Assembly (NCBI RefSeq): GCF_004193775.1
Contig: NC_041011.1
Coordinates: forward strand, 44,895,167-44,959,166
Length of the DNA: 64,000 bases
Source of the DNA: Glycine soja
Lineage: Eukaryota; Streptophyta; Magnoliopsida; Fabales; Fabaceae
Direction of reading: 5' to 3'
Position numbers and translations under genes: made by a program. The notes below the pieces were generated by a model. The model saw nothing but the letters and a program-made list of their open reading frames with translations. It searched no databases and was not told where the DNA came from. Shown here piece after piece: positions 13,959 to 25,300 of this stretch (within the stretch, counting starts at the first letter, position 1; every line of letters begins with the position of its first letter).

Positions 13959-16570
13959 ATGGGTGACCCTTATGGGCTACCGGAGGATCTCCGGCGGCTT
14001 ATACCAGCCAGAAGTACCCATTTGAACCCTTCAAACACACACCTACTTGAGCCACTTTGTCTTCACCATGGTCTCAGTAGTGCTGTTTCTTCTGCTACTA
14101 CTCCACACACTAGTTTTGACCCCAACATGGTTGGGGACGTTTTCTTCCCTCGTGGTTTCACTCACCACTTTGCTCATCATCATGATTATTCTTCTTCCTC
14201 TGGTGTAAACCCTGTTGTTACTGCTACTGCTGCTGCTACTACTACTGTCTCGGATCATGCATTCTGCAGCATGGAGAGTGCAGAGAAAGGGTGGTTTGGG
14301 TTTGACTCCGGGAACAACAGGTGGCCTAGACAGGAGACCCTTTCGCTTCTAGAGATCAGATCTCGTCTTGATTCCAAGTTCAGAGAGAACAATCAGAAAG
14401 CACCCTTGTGGAATGAGATTTCTAGGTATATATGATATATTTACATGTATATATATATATATATGTATGTACACTCACATATACTTATATACTTAAAAGA
14501 AAATGAAAAAAGAAAGAAAAAAAAAAAAGCGAACCACTGTACATGTTTTTGCTTTTTGTTTTTGTCTTGAGACTCAGAAAGAGTAGGGGAAATGTATAGT
14601 GGTGGTGACTAGTGAGGAGTGAAGAAATAGATGGCTTCCTGGCCTGTCTTTTCTTTCTGTCTTGCTGGTTTAGCAAAATTTATTTTTGGGGGTGGTGGGG
14701 GGGCTAATATCCTCTTTGCGTTTGAAAATGACAGGCCATTACTTACAGATAACTGAGAGATCCATGTGGCTTTTGTTATCCATTTCTAGTTTTGTCCAAG
14801 ATATCCCACTGACTGAATGTGTGTGTATACATGCACTTGTTTTTCTGTGAGGAAATAATTATGGGTGCAAGGATATTTTTTCAGCACCCTGAAAGCCTGT
14901 CCTTGTTTTTAGTACTACTATTAAACCTACCTAGCTATTTTGCTCAGCTAGCTAGGGCTATACGTTGGAGTTTATTTTGTTGATTCAAACTCGGATAATT
15001 GTATTCATGATGTTTCTGACATCTTTAATGAAGAGAGAATGTTTCCATTATTTTATTTTAATCCTTCACCACAGCATGTTTAATATACAAATATTCTTAA
15101 GGAAGAGAGAATGATAAATATAAGAATGCTTAATGGAGAGATCTTACATTGGTTTATAACTATACTAATGTTAAGTCCATGCATGCATGACTAAAAAATA
15201 AAATTTTATGTGGTGTTATGATTTATAAATTAATTAGTACGGTTTTTTAACCAGATAATATTGTCTGTGCTATTTCTCTCACCCCTAATTTTTTATCTAA
15301 GAGAAATAGGTGGGAAAAATAAAAGAGGAAATATGATTTGTGATTAATGTGCTAATTAATCTCTCCCTCCTTCATATTAATAGCTGTGTGATCCACGTGT
15401 TTAATTAGGATAATGGCTGAGGAATTTGGGTACCAAAGAAGTGGAAAGAAATGCAAAGAGAAGTTTGAGAATTTGTACAAGTATTACAAGAAGACAAAGG
15501 AAGGTAAAGCTAGTAGACAAGATGGGAAGCACTACAGGTTCTTCAGGCAGCTTGAAGCAATATGTGGAGATCAAGCAAATAACGCTCATCATGCTCATGC
15601 CTCAACTTCTGATAAAACCCATCGTGCTGGTGGAAACACTGTTACTACTAATCAAAATCAAACCTGCACAATTAACCAAGACTACAATAATGGTAATAAT
15701 TCTAACAATAACCCCAAATGCTCAGAGTGTTTGAGTATCTCAAATTCATCTGAATTCGAGACATCCTCATCAGAGAACAATGATGAGGATCTCTCAGCCA
15801 TTGCATTCATGATGAAGCAGCAGTCAAGGGATGAGAAGCAGAAAGGGTTGGATGATCATATTCATAGGCAAAATGATCAATATAGGAGGGTGAGAAAAAG
15901 CTGGAGAGCAAAAGTGGAGGAGATAGTGGATTCCCACATGAGGAAGATCATAGAGACTCAAGATGCATGGATGGAGAGAATGCTGAGTGTTGTTGAGCAA
16001 AGAGAGCAAGAGATGGCATCTAGGGAGGAAGAAAGGAAGAGAAAAGAGTCAATGTGGCTTGACAAACAGGTTCATGAACTTTGGGCTAAAGAGAAAGCAT
16101 GGGTTGAAGCAAGAGATGCTGCATTGATAGAGGTTGTGAGGAAACACATTGGGATAGGGATAGGACTTGAAGCATTGCCATTGGTTGAAGAAGAACCACC
16201 AAATAAGAACAAGAGCCAAGGAAATTACAATATTGATGCCAATGAGTTTCCCTCTGAGGGTGTGGATCATAATAGAAGTAGTAGCAGTAGGTGGACAGAA
16301 ATGGAGATTTCAAATTTGATACAACTAAGGACTAGTTTTGAGCAAAGATTCAGAGAAAATAATAATGGGTACTTATTGGAGAATGGGCTTTGGGATGAAA
16401 TAGCAGCAAAACTGGCTTGTTTGGGGTTTGATAGGAGTGCAAGAGAGTGCAAGCAAATATGGGATGAGATTAGCATCTCTCTGAGAAGGACAGTGGATGA
16501 GTGTGATGATGGTGCAAAAAGAAGGCCTTGGTATTTGGGACTTAAGCTGACGGATGATGATGATCTTTGA
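13959..16570 (+). CDS. Trihelix transcription factor, GT-2 type, PETAL LOSS-like
   Basis: A nuclear DNA-binding protein of the GT-2 clade, whose members carry two trihelix domains that bind GT elements. Exon 1 is 13,959-14,425 and exon 2 is 15,409-16,570, giving 542 aa. The 983-bp intron (GTATAT...TTAG) splits the first trihelix, as is usual in this clade. The protein opens with YGLPEDLRRLI, a motif like the start of PETAL LOSS. Domains: His/Ser/Thr-rich linker (about 65-105); N-terminal trihelix (about 121-205, RWPRQETLSLLEIR, then GYQRSGKKCKEKFENLYKYY); Asn/Ser-rich linker; long charged coiled coil (about 320-400, WRAKVEEIV to EVVRKHIG); C-terminal trihelix (about 450-530, RWTEMEISNLIQLR to CKQIWDEIS). 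An in-frame ATG at 13,860 would add 33 mostly hydrophobic residues with no family resemblance, so I chose 13,959. PTL homologues restrain growth between sepals; that role here is inferred only. Confidence 0.9.
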
Positions 16571-17468
16571 CACATTCTTGTTCTAACCGAAGGCATATCG
16601 ATCAGAGAGGTTAAGTATATATGACACTTTGCTTTTGATGAGTTCTGAGCGTGGAAAGGAAACTTGTGGGAGAAACAATGCTAGGGCCCGAAAGGGTTAT
16701 TGATTAGGACGTAGCAAGTTTAAGTTTGGATCATTCGCAAATCACAAGGTATTCTAGGCAATGTTATGTTTTTTTATTTATTAATTAGGCCATGTTATCT
16801 TAAACTATATATTTAATTAATATAACGTATGAGGACTTATGCTTGAGTGTAAGCATTGGCTTAATTTGTTTATTATTAATTTTATTCATGCATGCATCAA
16901 ATGCTAGAGTTAAGTTATTAACTATGATTTACGAACTTTTTGCTTATTCTGATGTTTTTGTTTATTATCTATATGTATATTTGCATGTGTATATGCATTG
17001 TCAAAAAAATGTCTCTGTGTATGCATCTGTGTAACTTGTAACACATGCACTTAATAAACGTATCTTGTGTATTCATGTGATAGGGTTTAAATTGCAGTTT
17101 CAAGTTGTTGTCAAAAGGTACATCGTTCGTATATCTGGACAAGGATTTTAGACTTGTACAAAAAAATTAAAGAAGAAAAGCAAGTTGAAGATAACAGAAA
17201 AGAAGAAGCTAGCTAGAAATAAAAAAAATGGTTAATGAAAAATCATTTGCATTAGGATTATCAATATATCATTTCATAAATGGTTATGGTTTTGTGTTTC
17301 ATTATTTTCATGTTTTAAAGCTTTTCATCGCGCCTGCTCTTCCTGTGCCATTTTCTCCGCCAGGTAACTGAACATTTGAATATCATGCTAGGAAATAAAT
17401 TATGAAATAAACACGGGAAATTAATTATAAAAATTGCAACGTCACAATTTATATGGAAACGTCAAACG
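16571..17468. other. 3' flank of the trihelix gene
   Basis: Contains the probable 3' untranslated region and then AT-rich spacer. No further open frame was supported; the frame at 16,843-17,034 shows no resemblance to a known protein. Confidence 0.4.
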
Positions 17469-17470
17469 TA

Positions 17471-17651
17471 CCTTTGAATAGATATTTTTTTTTACACACT
17501 CAAGCAAGGAATTGGGTATTTCGATTTGGATTTTATCACTATTTTCTGTACGCATTTATTTATGTTTGCCATTATACTTGTTCATGTGATATAGAATAAA
17601 TAAACTATAAAGGATGTGTAAATTAGGAAGTCTAGAATATCTATTCAAAGG
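17471..17651. mobile_element. MITE-like element with TA flanks (181 bp)
   Basis: A perfect inverted repeat: CCTTTGAATAGATATT at 17,471-17,486 and its exact reverse complement at 17,636-17,651. Matching continues imperfectly inward (TTTACACA against TGTGTAAA). Both ends are bounded by TA, the dinucleotide target of Tc1/mariner-type elements such as Stowaway. No coding sequence lies inside. The inverted repeat is certain; the transposon interpretation is inference. Confidence 0.6.
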
Positions 17652-17653
17652 TA

Positions 17654-20600
17654 TATAATTATACTTGTTCAATAACATGACCAATTTTTTTGAGACTGCC
17701 AGCAAGTACCGAGAGTTGTTTTAGAATCAGCGGTATGATCATCGATCTTTATGTATATAATTAATTGGTGTATATATCACTGTGCATGGCATTTCCATGT
17801 GAGTTACATATATGAAGGATTGAGAAACCAGCGCAACACTTACCAATTTTATAAGATAGTCTCTTGATTATACAGAGAGAGGTTTACTTTATTTTTTCAA
17901 AAAGAAATAAATAATATATGTTTTGTTGAAGCAAATGAATGTGAGAAATAAAAAGAAGAAAAAAGCGCGTTAGTGCATAACGCTATGCTTATTGTCTTAC
18001 GTACACTGAAGATGAACTTAATTCTCACAGCATATACGATTAAAGGCTAAAACACTTTTTGCAATTTACTTGCTATATAGCCTTCTGAGTTTTGATATCA
18101 CTAAAAATGTTAAATGACGTCACTACGAGTGCCTACAGGCTACAGCTATGCCTATACAAAGAGAACTTATCCATCTACCTTACAAACCAAAACCTGCTTA
18201 ATTAGCTAATAGGGGGAAAAATTAGCTGAACCAAAGAACTGAAGAACAAAACTTATCTGCCTATACAAATTACTAAGCTGGTGCATATATTCCGTCTAAC
18301 ACTAATATATTCTTTGGATCAAAATAAGGAAGGAGGTTTTAATGAATTGGAGGAACACTTTGTTTTCCTCGGAGAGAAGAGAAAAACCATGCAAAGAAAA
18401 ATAAATAAATTTGTCGTTATATACTTATAATAGTTAATGCAATTATCCAATGTAACAAAAAATAAAAATACAATTATTAAGTGAAGAATAATTAAGTCCA
18501 ATTAGTGTAAAAAAAATTATATACCTTTCAAATTAATTACCCCAATTTGGGAAGAGTCAAAATAGAGTAATTAAGAGTAGAGGATTTTATTCAGCTTCTT
18601 TCCTCTTCAAAAATTTGATCTAAATAAAAAGATCATAACTTGTCGGCTCCCATCTCGTTTATTTCATTTCCTCCAAATTAAGTACTATGCATGTAAGCTC
18701 AAACTCAGAGGATAGGGTAGGCTTAAATAAATCTCCAAACATTCCAAGTTTGCTATATTTAATTAAAAGAAGGGGAAAACGAAAAGTTTGAGAAGTTTGC
18801 TATATTTTAAGTTTCCTCCAAATAGTTTTTCATCACAATATATCTACATAAAAACTAGTAGATGTGGTTAAGTTTATCAAACAACCGAGAAGGGAAAAGC
18901 GAAAAAGAAAGAAAAGAAGCGTGGGGAGGAACTACAGCTACTAGAGATAACCAGGCAGAAGTCATAAGCTAACTTTAGAAAGTTGAAGGGAATAAATAGT
19001 TAATGATCTAGAGGCAAATTAGGAATACTAATTTAAACCAATGTACTTTGCTAGTTGAAACTAAATTCTGTAGCACTTCGTGTTAACTTTTATTATTCTT
19101 TCTGCATTTTGCCATAAAGTAGGTCACACTTTAAAAAATTCTTTTATGGATCGAGAAAATAACTTAATTATGAATATGACTCTGCTTGCATGTGAATCCT
19201 AATTGGTTATCTTTCCCGTAAAACATAACATAATCAGTAATATTATATTTTAGTTCTATATATATCTTGTTTAGGCTTGTGGCAGGTCTTAAAAAATAAC
19301 TTACTACAGATGAAAGGCTACTAATTAATTTAAAACTGTTCCTGTGTAACCACTTCCCCTCACCCCCAGACAAGAAAAGAAATAAGAAAAATATATATTT
19401 AGAAAGAATTAATAATTACAAACTTAATAGTTGATGAGAAGAGGGGCATACGCATATTATGTATTTGTACCAAAAACATTAAAAAAAAATAAGAGGGTGC
19501 TAGAATTATTAACTTGAGTTTTTTGTTTTTGTTTCAATAACTTGAGGTTAATTAGATACTTTTTCACTTTTGAAACTCTTTTGATATATAATTAATACGG
19601 TTAGTTGATCTTTTTTTTTTTTGGTTGCATTTTGATGTGACATATCATGTTGCAGTAATACATTTTTTAAATACATTTTTTTATTAATTAAAATTTATTT
19701 GAAACTTTAAATTATAAGTAAAACTCATCGATTAATAATTAAGATGATAGACACCAGATAATTATTTTATCCCTGCTACTCTTATCATTCTATTAAAACT
19801 AAGATATAAACATAAAATTGATATTCTTTATTGATAACTTCTTGCACAATACATATCCTATTAAATAGGATTTTACAAAGAATACCAACCATATATGTAA
19901 CACAATCTAATATTTTAAGAAATATTAAATAAAACTGAATATTAATTAAAAAGATAAAATCAAAATTATTTACTCTTAAAAACATCATATTTGGGCCTAG
20001 AAAGAACCATCCTATCATAAAATTAGTCAAATTTTTTTGTGATTTCAAATAAATAAACTGAGTTGGAAATTAATAGTTGATAATTTGATAGGTCATTATT
20101 ATAAAATTGTCTTTCAAAATTGATTTTTTTATGTTTTCCACAACGATTTTTAAATCATTTTAATATGTCAAATTTTACATTAGTTGTCATTTCACTATCT
20201 TACAATGTATTTTTTTTAATATTAAAAAAGGACGGATCTAAAGACAATTTTTTAAAAATCATCTTAAAAAATAACCTTTACAAGACACAGTAAATATCAC
20301 ATATTTTCATTTTTTTTCTACACGTCTTTTATGAGAAACATTTGATTGAGGCAATAAACACTAAGGGTGTAATCCCTTCTACTATATACAATCCTCATTC
20401 ATATAAAGATTTTATAACATAAATTTACCCTCCGGTTAGCTTACTATACCCTAATTTAGCAAAGTTTCGTTGTTTATTCAATATTTACTTAACTAATTTA
20501 TACAAATTCCACTGAAGTGATTTCATAATGGTAAGAACCAATATTCCAAGCTAATAAGAATCAATATTCGTGGATTGTTAGCTATTGTCATGGTAACTAT

Positions 20601-21321
20601 GGCCCTATTACTTGGGGGAAAAGGTCATAATAAAATAAAAACCTGAAATTAACGAAACTAATATAATGTCGAACCCTCCAAATTAGATAATATACAAATA
20701 TCGATAAAAAAAATAAAAAGCTAATTACTTCACATCCTTGCCAGGCTAGCTAGCTACTAGCCAATATCGAGAATGCTTAAAGCAAATAATTGGAGTTTGA
20801 TCAGATCACCTATACGCGTGAGTACGTACAAGGTACAACTAATAATCTAATCAAAACTTTAAATAAAAATTTGCATTTGATCTGGAAATAATTATTACCT
20901 TACTCCTTAACACATTATTGGTTTCAATAAGCAATGTTTCCAGCATTGAATTTGTAAAAGCCAAGGTTACACCAAAGAATAGGACGGTATCAGAATGTTC
21001 TAAGGAAGAAAAAACACACATCTACCCGGTGATGAAGATCAGAAAGCTGGTCAAGCATGAATTGAGTCTGAAAAAAATTGTAAAATATATGTTAAAATCT
21101 ATCTAAGAAATTAAAAGAGAAAACAGAAAAGAGATGTAAAAGCATTTGTAAAGAGATATTAACACTAATTAATCCGAGCCGGCTAGTCAAGAAATTTAAC
21201 AAGTGTATATACTTTAGAAATAATTAAACATCCCCAAAACCTCCTTTTTCTTTTGCACTAAAACTGATATTTGAGAAGTGCAAACTAAAATAGACTGCTG
21301 ATTATTGAAATTGAAGCTTAC
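17654..21321. other. AT-rich intergenic region, nothing recognised
   Basis: Scattered short open frames (for example 18,319-18,501, 19,785-20,048 and 20,918-21,106) lack resemblance to known proteins or convincing exon structure. No RNA gene was recognised. Confidence 0.45.
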
Positions 21322-21743
21322 CTTTGTTGACCTAATATTCCTCAGTGCTGCCTCCAGTTGATTCTCAAGTTGCTCTAGGTCATTTGGGCAAGATCTTCCC
21401 CGGATAGGTTCCTACATATTATTTAGAATCTTAATGTGTTTTTTTACAATAGAATCTTAATGTTCAATATATACATATAGTATATATAAAGACAGAATAT
21501 ATAGAATATCAACTTTAAGTCTGAAAACATAGCAGGTAAGTTAATTACCTCTGAGAACGTTGCAAAACTTCTACCCTTGCTTTTAATCTGGAACATTCCT
21601 GATAGTTCTGTCAACAGTGGCATATTTGTATAAGAAAATTATTTCTTGTAATTAATAGCTGATATAAGAGAAGACTTAATTACCTGAGTGTCGTTAATTG
21701 GACAGGTGGTCTCCACTGCACTGCAGTTGTACTTCTGGTACTT
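21322..21743 (-). pseudogene. SEPALLATA-like MADS-box K-domain fragment
   Basis: Three exon remnants with intact GT-AG borders lie in order on the minus strand: 21,743-21,684 (KYQKYNCSAVETTCPINDTQ), 21,598-21,549 (ECSRLKARVEVLQRSQR) and 21,411-21,322. In phase, the third begins RNLSGEDLAQMT and then hits TAG. In the next frame it continues LEQLENQLEAALRNIRSTK. This is the K-box of SEP/AGL2-type MADS proteins (usual form RNLLGEDL...ELEQLENQL...IRSTK). The third exon is 90 nt where about 100 nt is expected, so a roughly 10-bp deletion explains the frame break. The MADS domain exon and the C-terminal exons were not found nearby. I conclude it is a partial, dead copy of a floral-type MADS gene. 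Confidence 0.75.
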
Positions 21744-21847
21744 CTATACAAAAGTTATCACTTACCAACAATTTTTCCGAACTAGGTGTGAAATAATTAT
21801 GTAAATAAAATGATGCAAGAGAAATATATATTTCTTGCAAGTTACTG

Positions 21848-21985
21848 TCACATTGATATTCATATTTAAATGAACAAGCTAGGTCATTGTGCATACCTTC
21901 CTAAGTATAGGTGCTCTCACATTGATATTCATATTTAAATGAACAAGCTAGGTCATTGTGCATACCTTCCTAAGTATAGGTGCTC
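21848..21985. repeat. Perfect 69-bp tandem duplication
   Basis: Two adjacent copies (21,848-21,916 and 21,917-21,985) are identical base for base by eye. The unit includes the 3' end of the WAT1-like exon and its splice donor, so the donor exists twice. Complete identity suggests a recent event. Confidence 0.9.
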
Positions 21986-22375
21986 TTGTAATAACAGGGA
22001 ACTAGCAAAAGCCACGAGCACAGGGCAAAGGGGGTAGAAAATAGATGCAAGCAATGGACCTCTGTTCGGTACACACCATGAAGTGGCAATGTTCACTAAT
22101 CCAGTAGCCACAATTCCCTGCCACAAAAGTTTAGTCTCATGATAAATCATCCATTAATTATTGGTATAACATTAGTTCACCATCCAACACTAATTATGAA
22201 ATTAATTAACATACCGTATAAAGTGCTATTAGAAGCCTGATACCTGAACCCAACTTCCATTGACTCAAATCTGTCTCAAAACAGAAGGCATAGACTATGG
22301 CTTGTATTGCTGCTATTAAGGTCATCAACGCTGTACTTGAGTTATGGCTTGGATATTACTTACTTACCTTAGCCA
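21966..22375 (-). pseudogene. WAT1-related (MtN21/EamA) transporter fragment
   Basis: Two minus-strand exon remnants resemble the second half of plant WAT1-type drug/metabolite transporters. The first (about 22,375-22,215) reads QLAKVSK, a stop, then YPSHNSSTALMTLIAA and SQWKLGSGIRLLIALYT, ending at donor GTATGT. The second (22,117-21,966) follows acceptor GCAG and reads GIVATGLVNIATSWC, then RGPLLASIFYPL, and ends LLQEHLYLGR at donor GTATGC. The two join in phase 0. Family members typically have about ten membrane helices; only the middle to late part is present, and the first remnant has an in-frame TAA within a GTAAGTAAGTAA run. Upstream exons and the final exon were not found, so it is most likely a truncated pseudogene. 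Confidence 0.7.
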
Positions 22376-25300
22376 ATTGCATACATATATATAGGGTTAA
22401 TTTCAAAAGGTATCCCAAGTCAAACCATGGCATATACAAGATAAGTTTTTATTGAACATCATGTGAGAGCGAGAACGCATTTTGACACATTCTAATAAAA
22501 TATTTTTTCTTTTTACTTCCTTAATTAGTGTCCTTATGACACAAATCATATTGTTTAGCATTTTCCTATAAGATAGGGACAAGGATTCAGGAAAATCATG
22601 GAAACAATAAACAAGGGAATAGCAGAGAAATATTGAAGGCAAAATGCTTGGTGGCCATTGGAAACAAATTTCATTCATCAAGAGTTGCTTGTTTGTCAAC
22701 CCCAAACCTTCTAGCCACTATCTTTTTAGCAAATATTATACAAAGGCCTCTAAAACTAAAATCAATCCCATCAAACATTGGATGCATCAGAAGACAAAGA
22801 TCCATCTATTGTTTTCAGAGAGAAGAGTACTAACAGTTAAAACATATTACAGAGGATGGCTGGAGGCACCCAATATTAGAGCCTATTTGGTTTGAGAGAA
22901 CATTTTTTGTGACTATTTAATGTTAAAATATAATTATAAAATTGTCACCTACCTGAAAATAAAATATCACAAGCAAACTTAGCGATGCCATTTCGCATAT
23001 ATGAAAATTTTCTTTTGACCCTCAACAGATATAACCTTTGTATAGCAGTTGGGCTGCCAAAAACTCTAGTTCAAATCAGGAAGAACGTGAAATGAAGAAT
23101 AGAAGTGACACATGCATATGCCCAAAATACTTCCTTAAATGTGTGGATAAAAAAAATGCATTTAAAAGTACACAAGTACCTCACAAGAGTGGTAATCTTG
23201 CAATCCTACCTCTCTTAGTAGCATCAACCTACATATACTCAAACAAGGAAAGCAAATGTAGCATTTCAATAGTTGTCATTGGATTCGAATTTATCAATAT
23301 ACACTTTATCTAGAGAATATTAATTAGCAGACATGCAAAAATAAATGTAATCTAACACTTCATTTGGATAAGATTTTTGTTTATTAGGTCTTATTTAAGC
23401 TTATGTAGTGGTCTAACCAGTCATAAAACAGTTATCATGTGTCTGGAACTCTAGATTGCCTTACAAAAAGAGTCTGTGCGAGCCAAATAAGAAAACCACA
23501 ACTATCTATTTTAGTTCTCAAAGTCAAGTGGCGATGATGTCTTGATGAATCACCCAATGATCATATTAAGAAAACCACAACTATCTATTTAGTTAACCAT
23601 CCACTAGCCCCTTCGTAGAAATGTTGGCTTTACCATAAACTTCATTACATTTCAAATAGCAATGACTCTATAATTACCTTAGAGAAGCAAGATAAGTGAA
23701 ACTTCCAAAATCTAAAATTTAAATACTACAACAATATATACTAACCACATAACCATCATCAAGTCTAAAAAGGTAACTGCTTCCAATTCCCATCTTCTCA
23801 TACTTACGTTCACGTATATCAGTGAGAAACAATAATATCAGTTAATTGATCCAATAAAAAAAACTATATTCAAAATACAATATTGACCATGGCATGGTAG
23901 TCAAATCAAGAATTGAAACGCAAATAAGAAGACCAATTAAGATTCACGATCAACTATTAATACAAATTTGTTTTTAAATAATAGTGCTCCAAAAATTAAA
24001 AATAAATTATTTCCTAATTTTCAAAGCAAAATAATTATTAGGTTTCTCCAACCAAAATAATCTTGCTCCTTTGAAAACGCAAATGCTTCTTTCGTGCCTG
24101 AAAAATGAAAATAAATAGTTGAAATCTGATGCATCCATATGCTCTAAGTAAAAAATACCAAAAACACTTTCTTTAATCACCTTCAAAAGATCTGCACCCT
24201 CTGCAGCAGCAAGAAGGTTACGCAATTTCACCCTATTTGTTCTTGTAGAAAGACCTTACCATTTGACAACTGAGATACAATACAATAAATATAACATCAA
24301 AGGTTAAAATTGAGTGCCCAAAGCCGAAGTCGAAATAGGGTTAGGCCCAATAGGGTTGTGAACCGGGTCATTTATTTTCTCTGAACCGGGTCTTCTCCAG
24401 GTCTGGTTGTTGCAAGTCGCAGCACGAGAGTAAGGGGTTCGTGCGTAGAGAATCAAATTTCTAGAGTATATGTGTAAAGTTAAAGACGGTCTTGATAAAA
24501 CCCTACTTGTTAGCATAAAATCAAAAATGACTTTGCAAAAACTGTCAATCAAAGAAGGTTTTATAAGAATCATAGTTAAAACCTTTTATCAAAAACGAAT
24601 TTTGAAAAACTTAATTTAAAAAATGTCATTACTTTTATTTTTTTTTTATCGGTTTTTCGAAAACTACCACAAACATGATTTTTTAGTAGTGGGTCATCGT
24701 TCCAATCAGAGGATATGGTTGCCAACTTTATTTTGTTCTATCCATCGAACATTGTACTCCTGATTACATATGAGAGTTCTTCTATAAATTAGGAAGAACA
24801 TGCATGTGTGTCGGTGATAAATCTTGGGCGTGTAACTAGGAAACAACTTTCTATAACATTTAAATATTCACACAGACGGGATCTCGCGTCCTAGATGCAA
24901 AAACTGTCACATATGTCTTTACAACAATGGGTAAAATCATGGATCCATCATGTCGTAAAATGCTCAATCACCCAAAGCCCACACTTAAGAGAGATAGAGA
25001 TCTACTATTGCTTCAAGAAATTTGATACTACTACATGATTAATTTATTGATTGATTCATGTTTAAAAATAAAATAAAGGGGTATGTATGACTTATACCAG
25101 ATTAAGCAAGCGGAGGAATAGCCATTTTTTTTTCCTAGGTATTTTTCTTAGGAAATAGTTCTGTTTCCACTGAGATTCAAACTTTAGTTACCAGATTAGG
25201 AGAGTATTTTTTTTCTTCTCAATAGATCCAACCCAATAGTAGCAGAGGAATACCGTATAGCAGTACAGACACACATAAAATGATAATGATTTTCAAATCC

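Noticed and set aside
14043..14258. Minus-strand frame inside trihelix exon 1
   Set aside because: Ser-run peptide produced by antisense reading of the His/Thr-rich coding sequence; the plus strand is clearly the gene.
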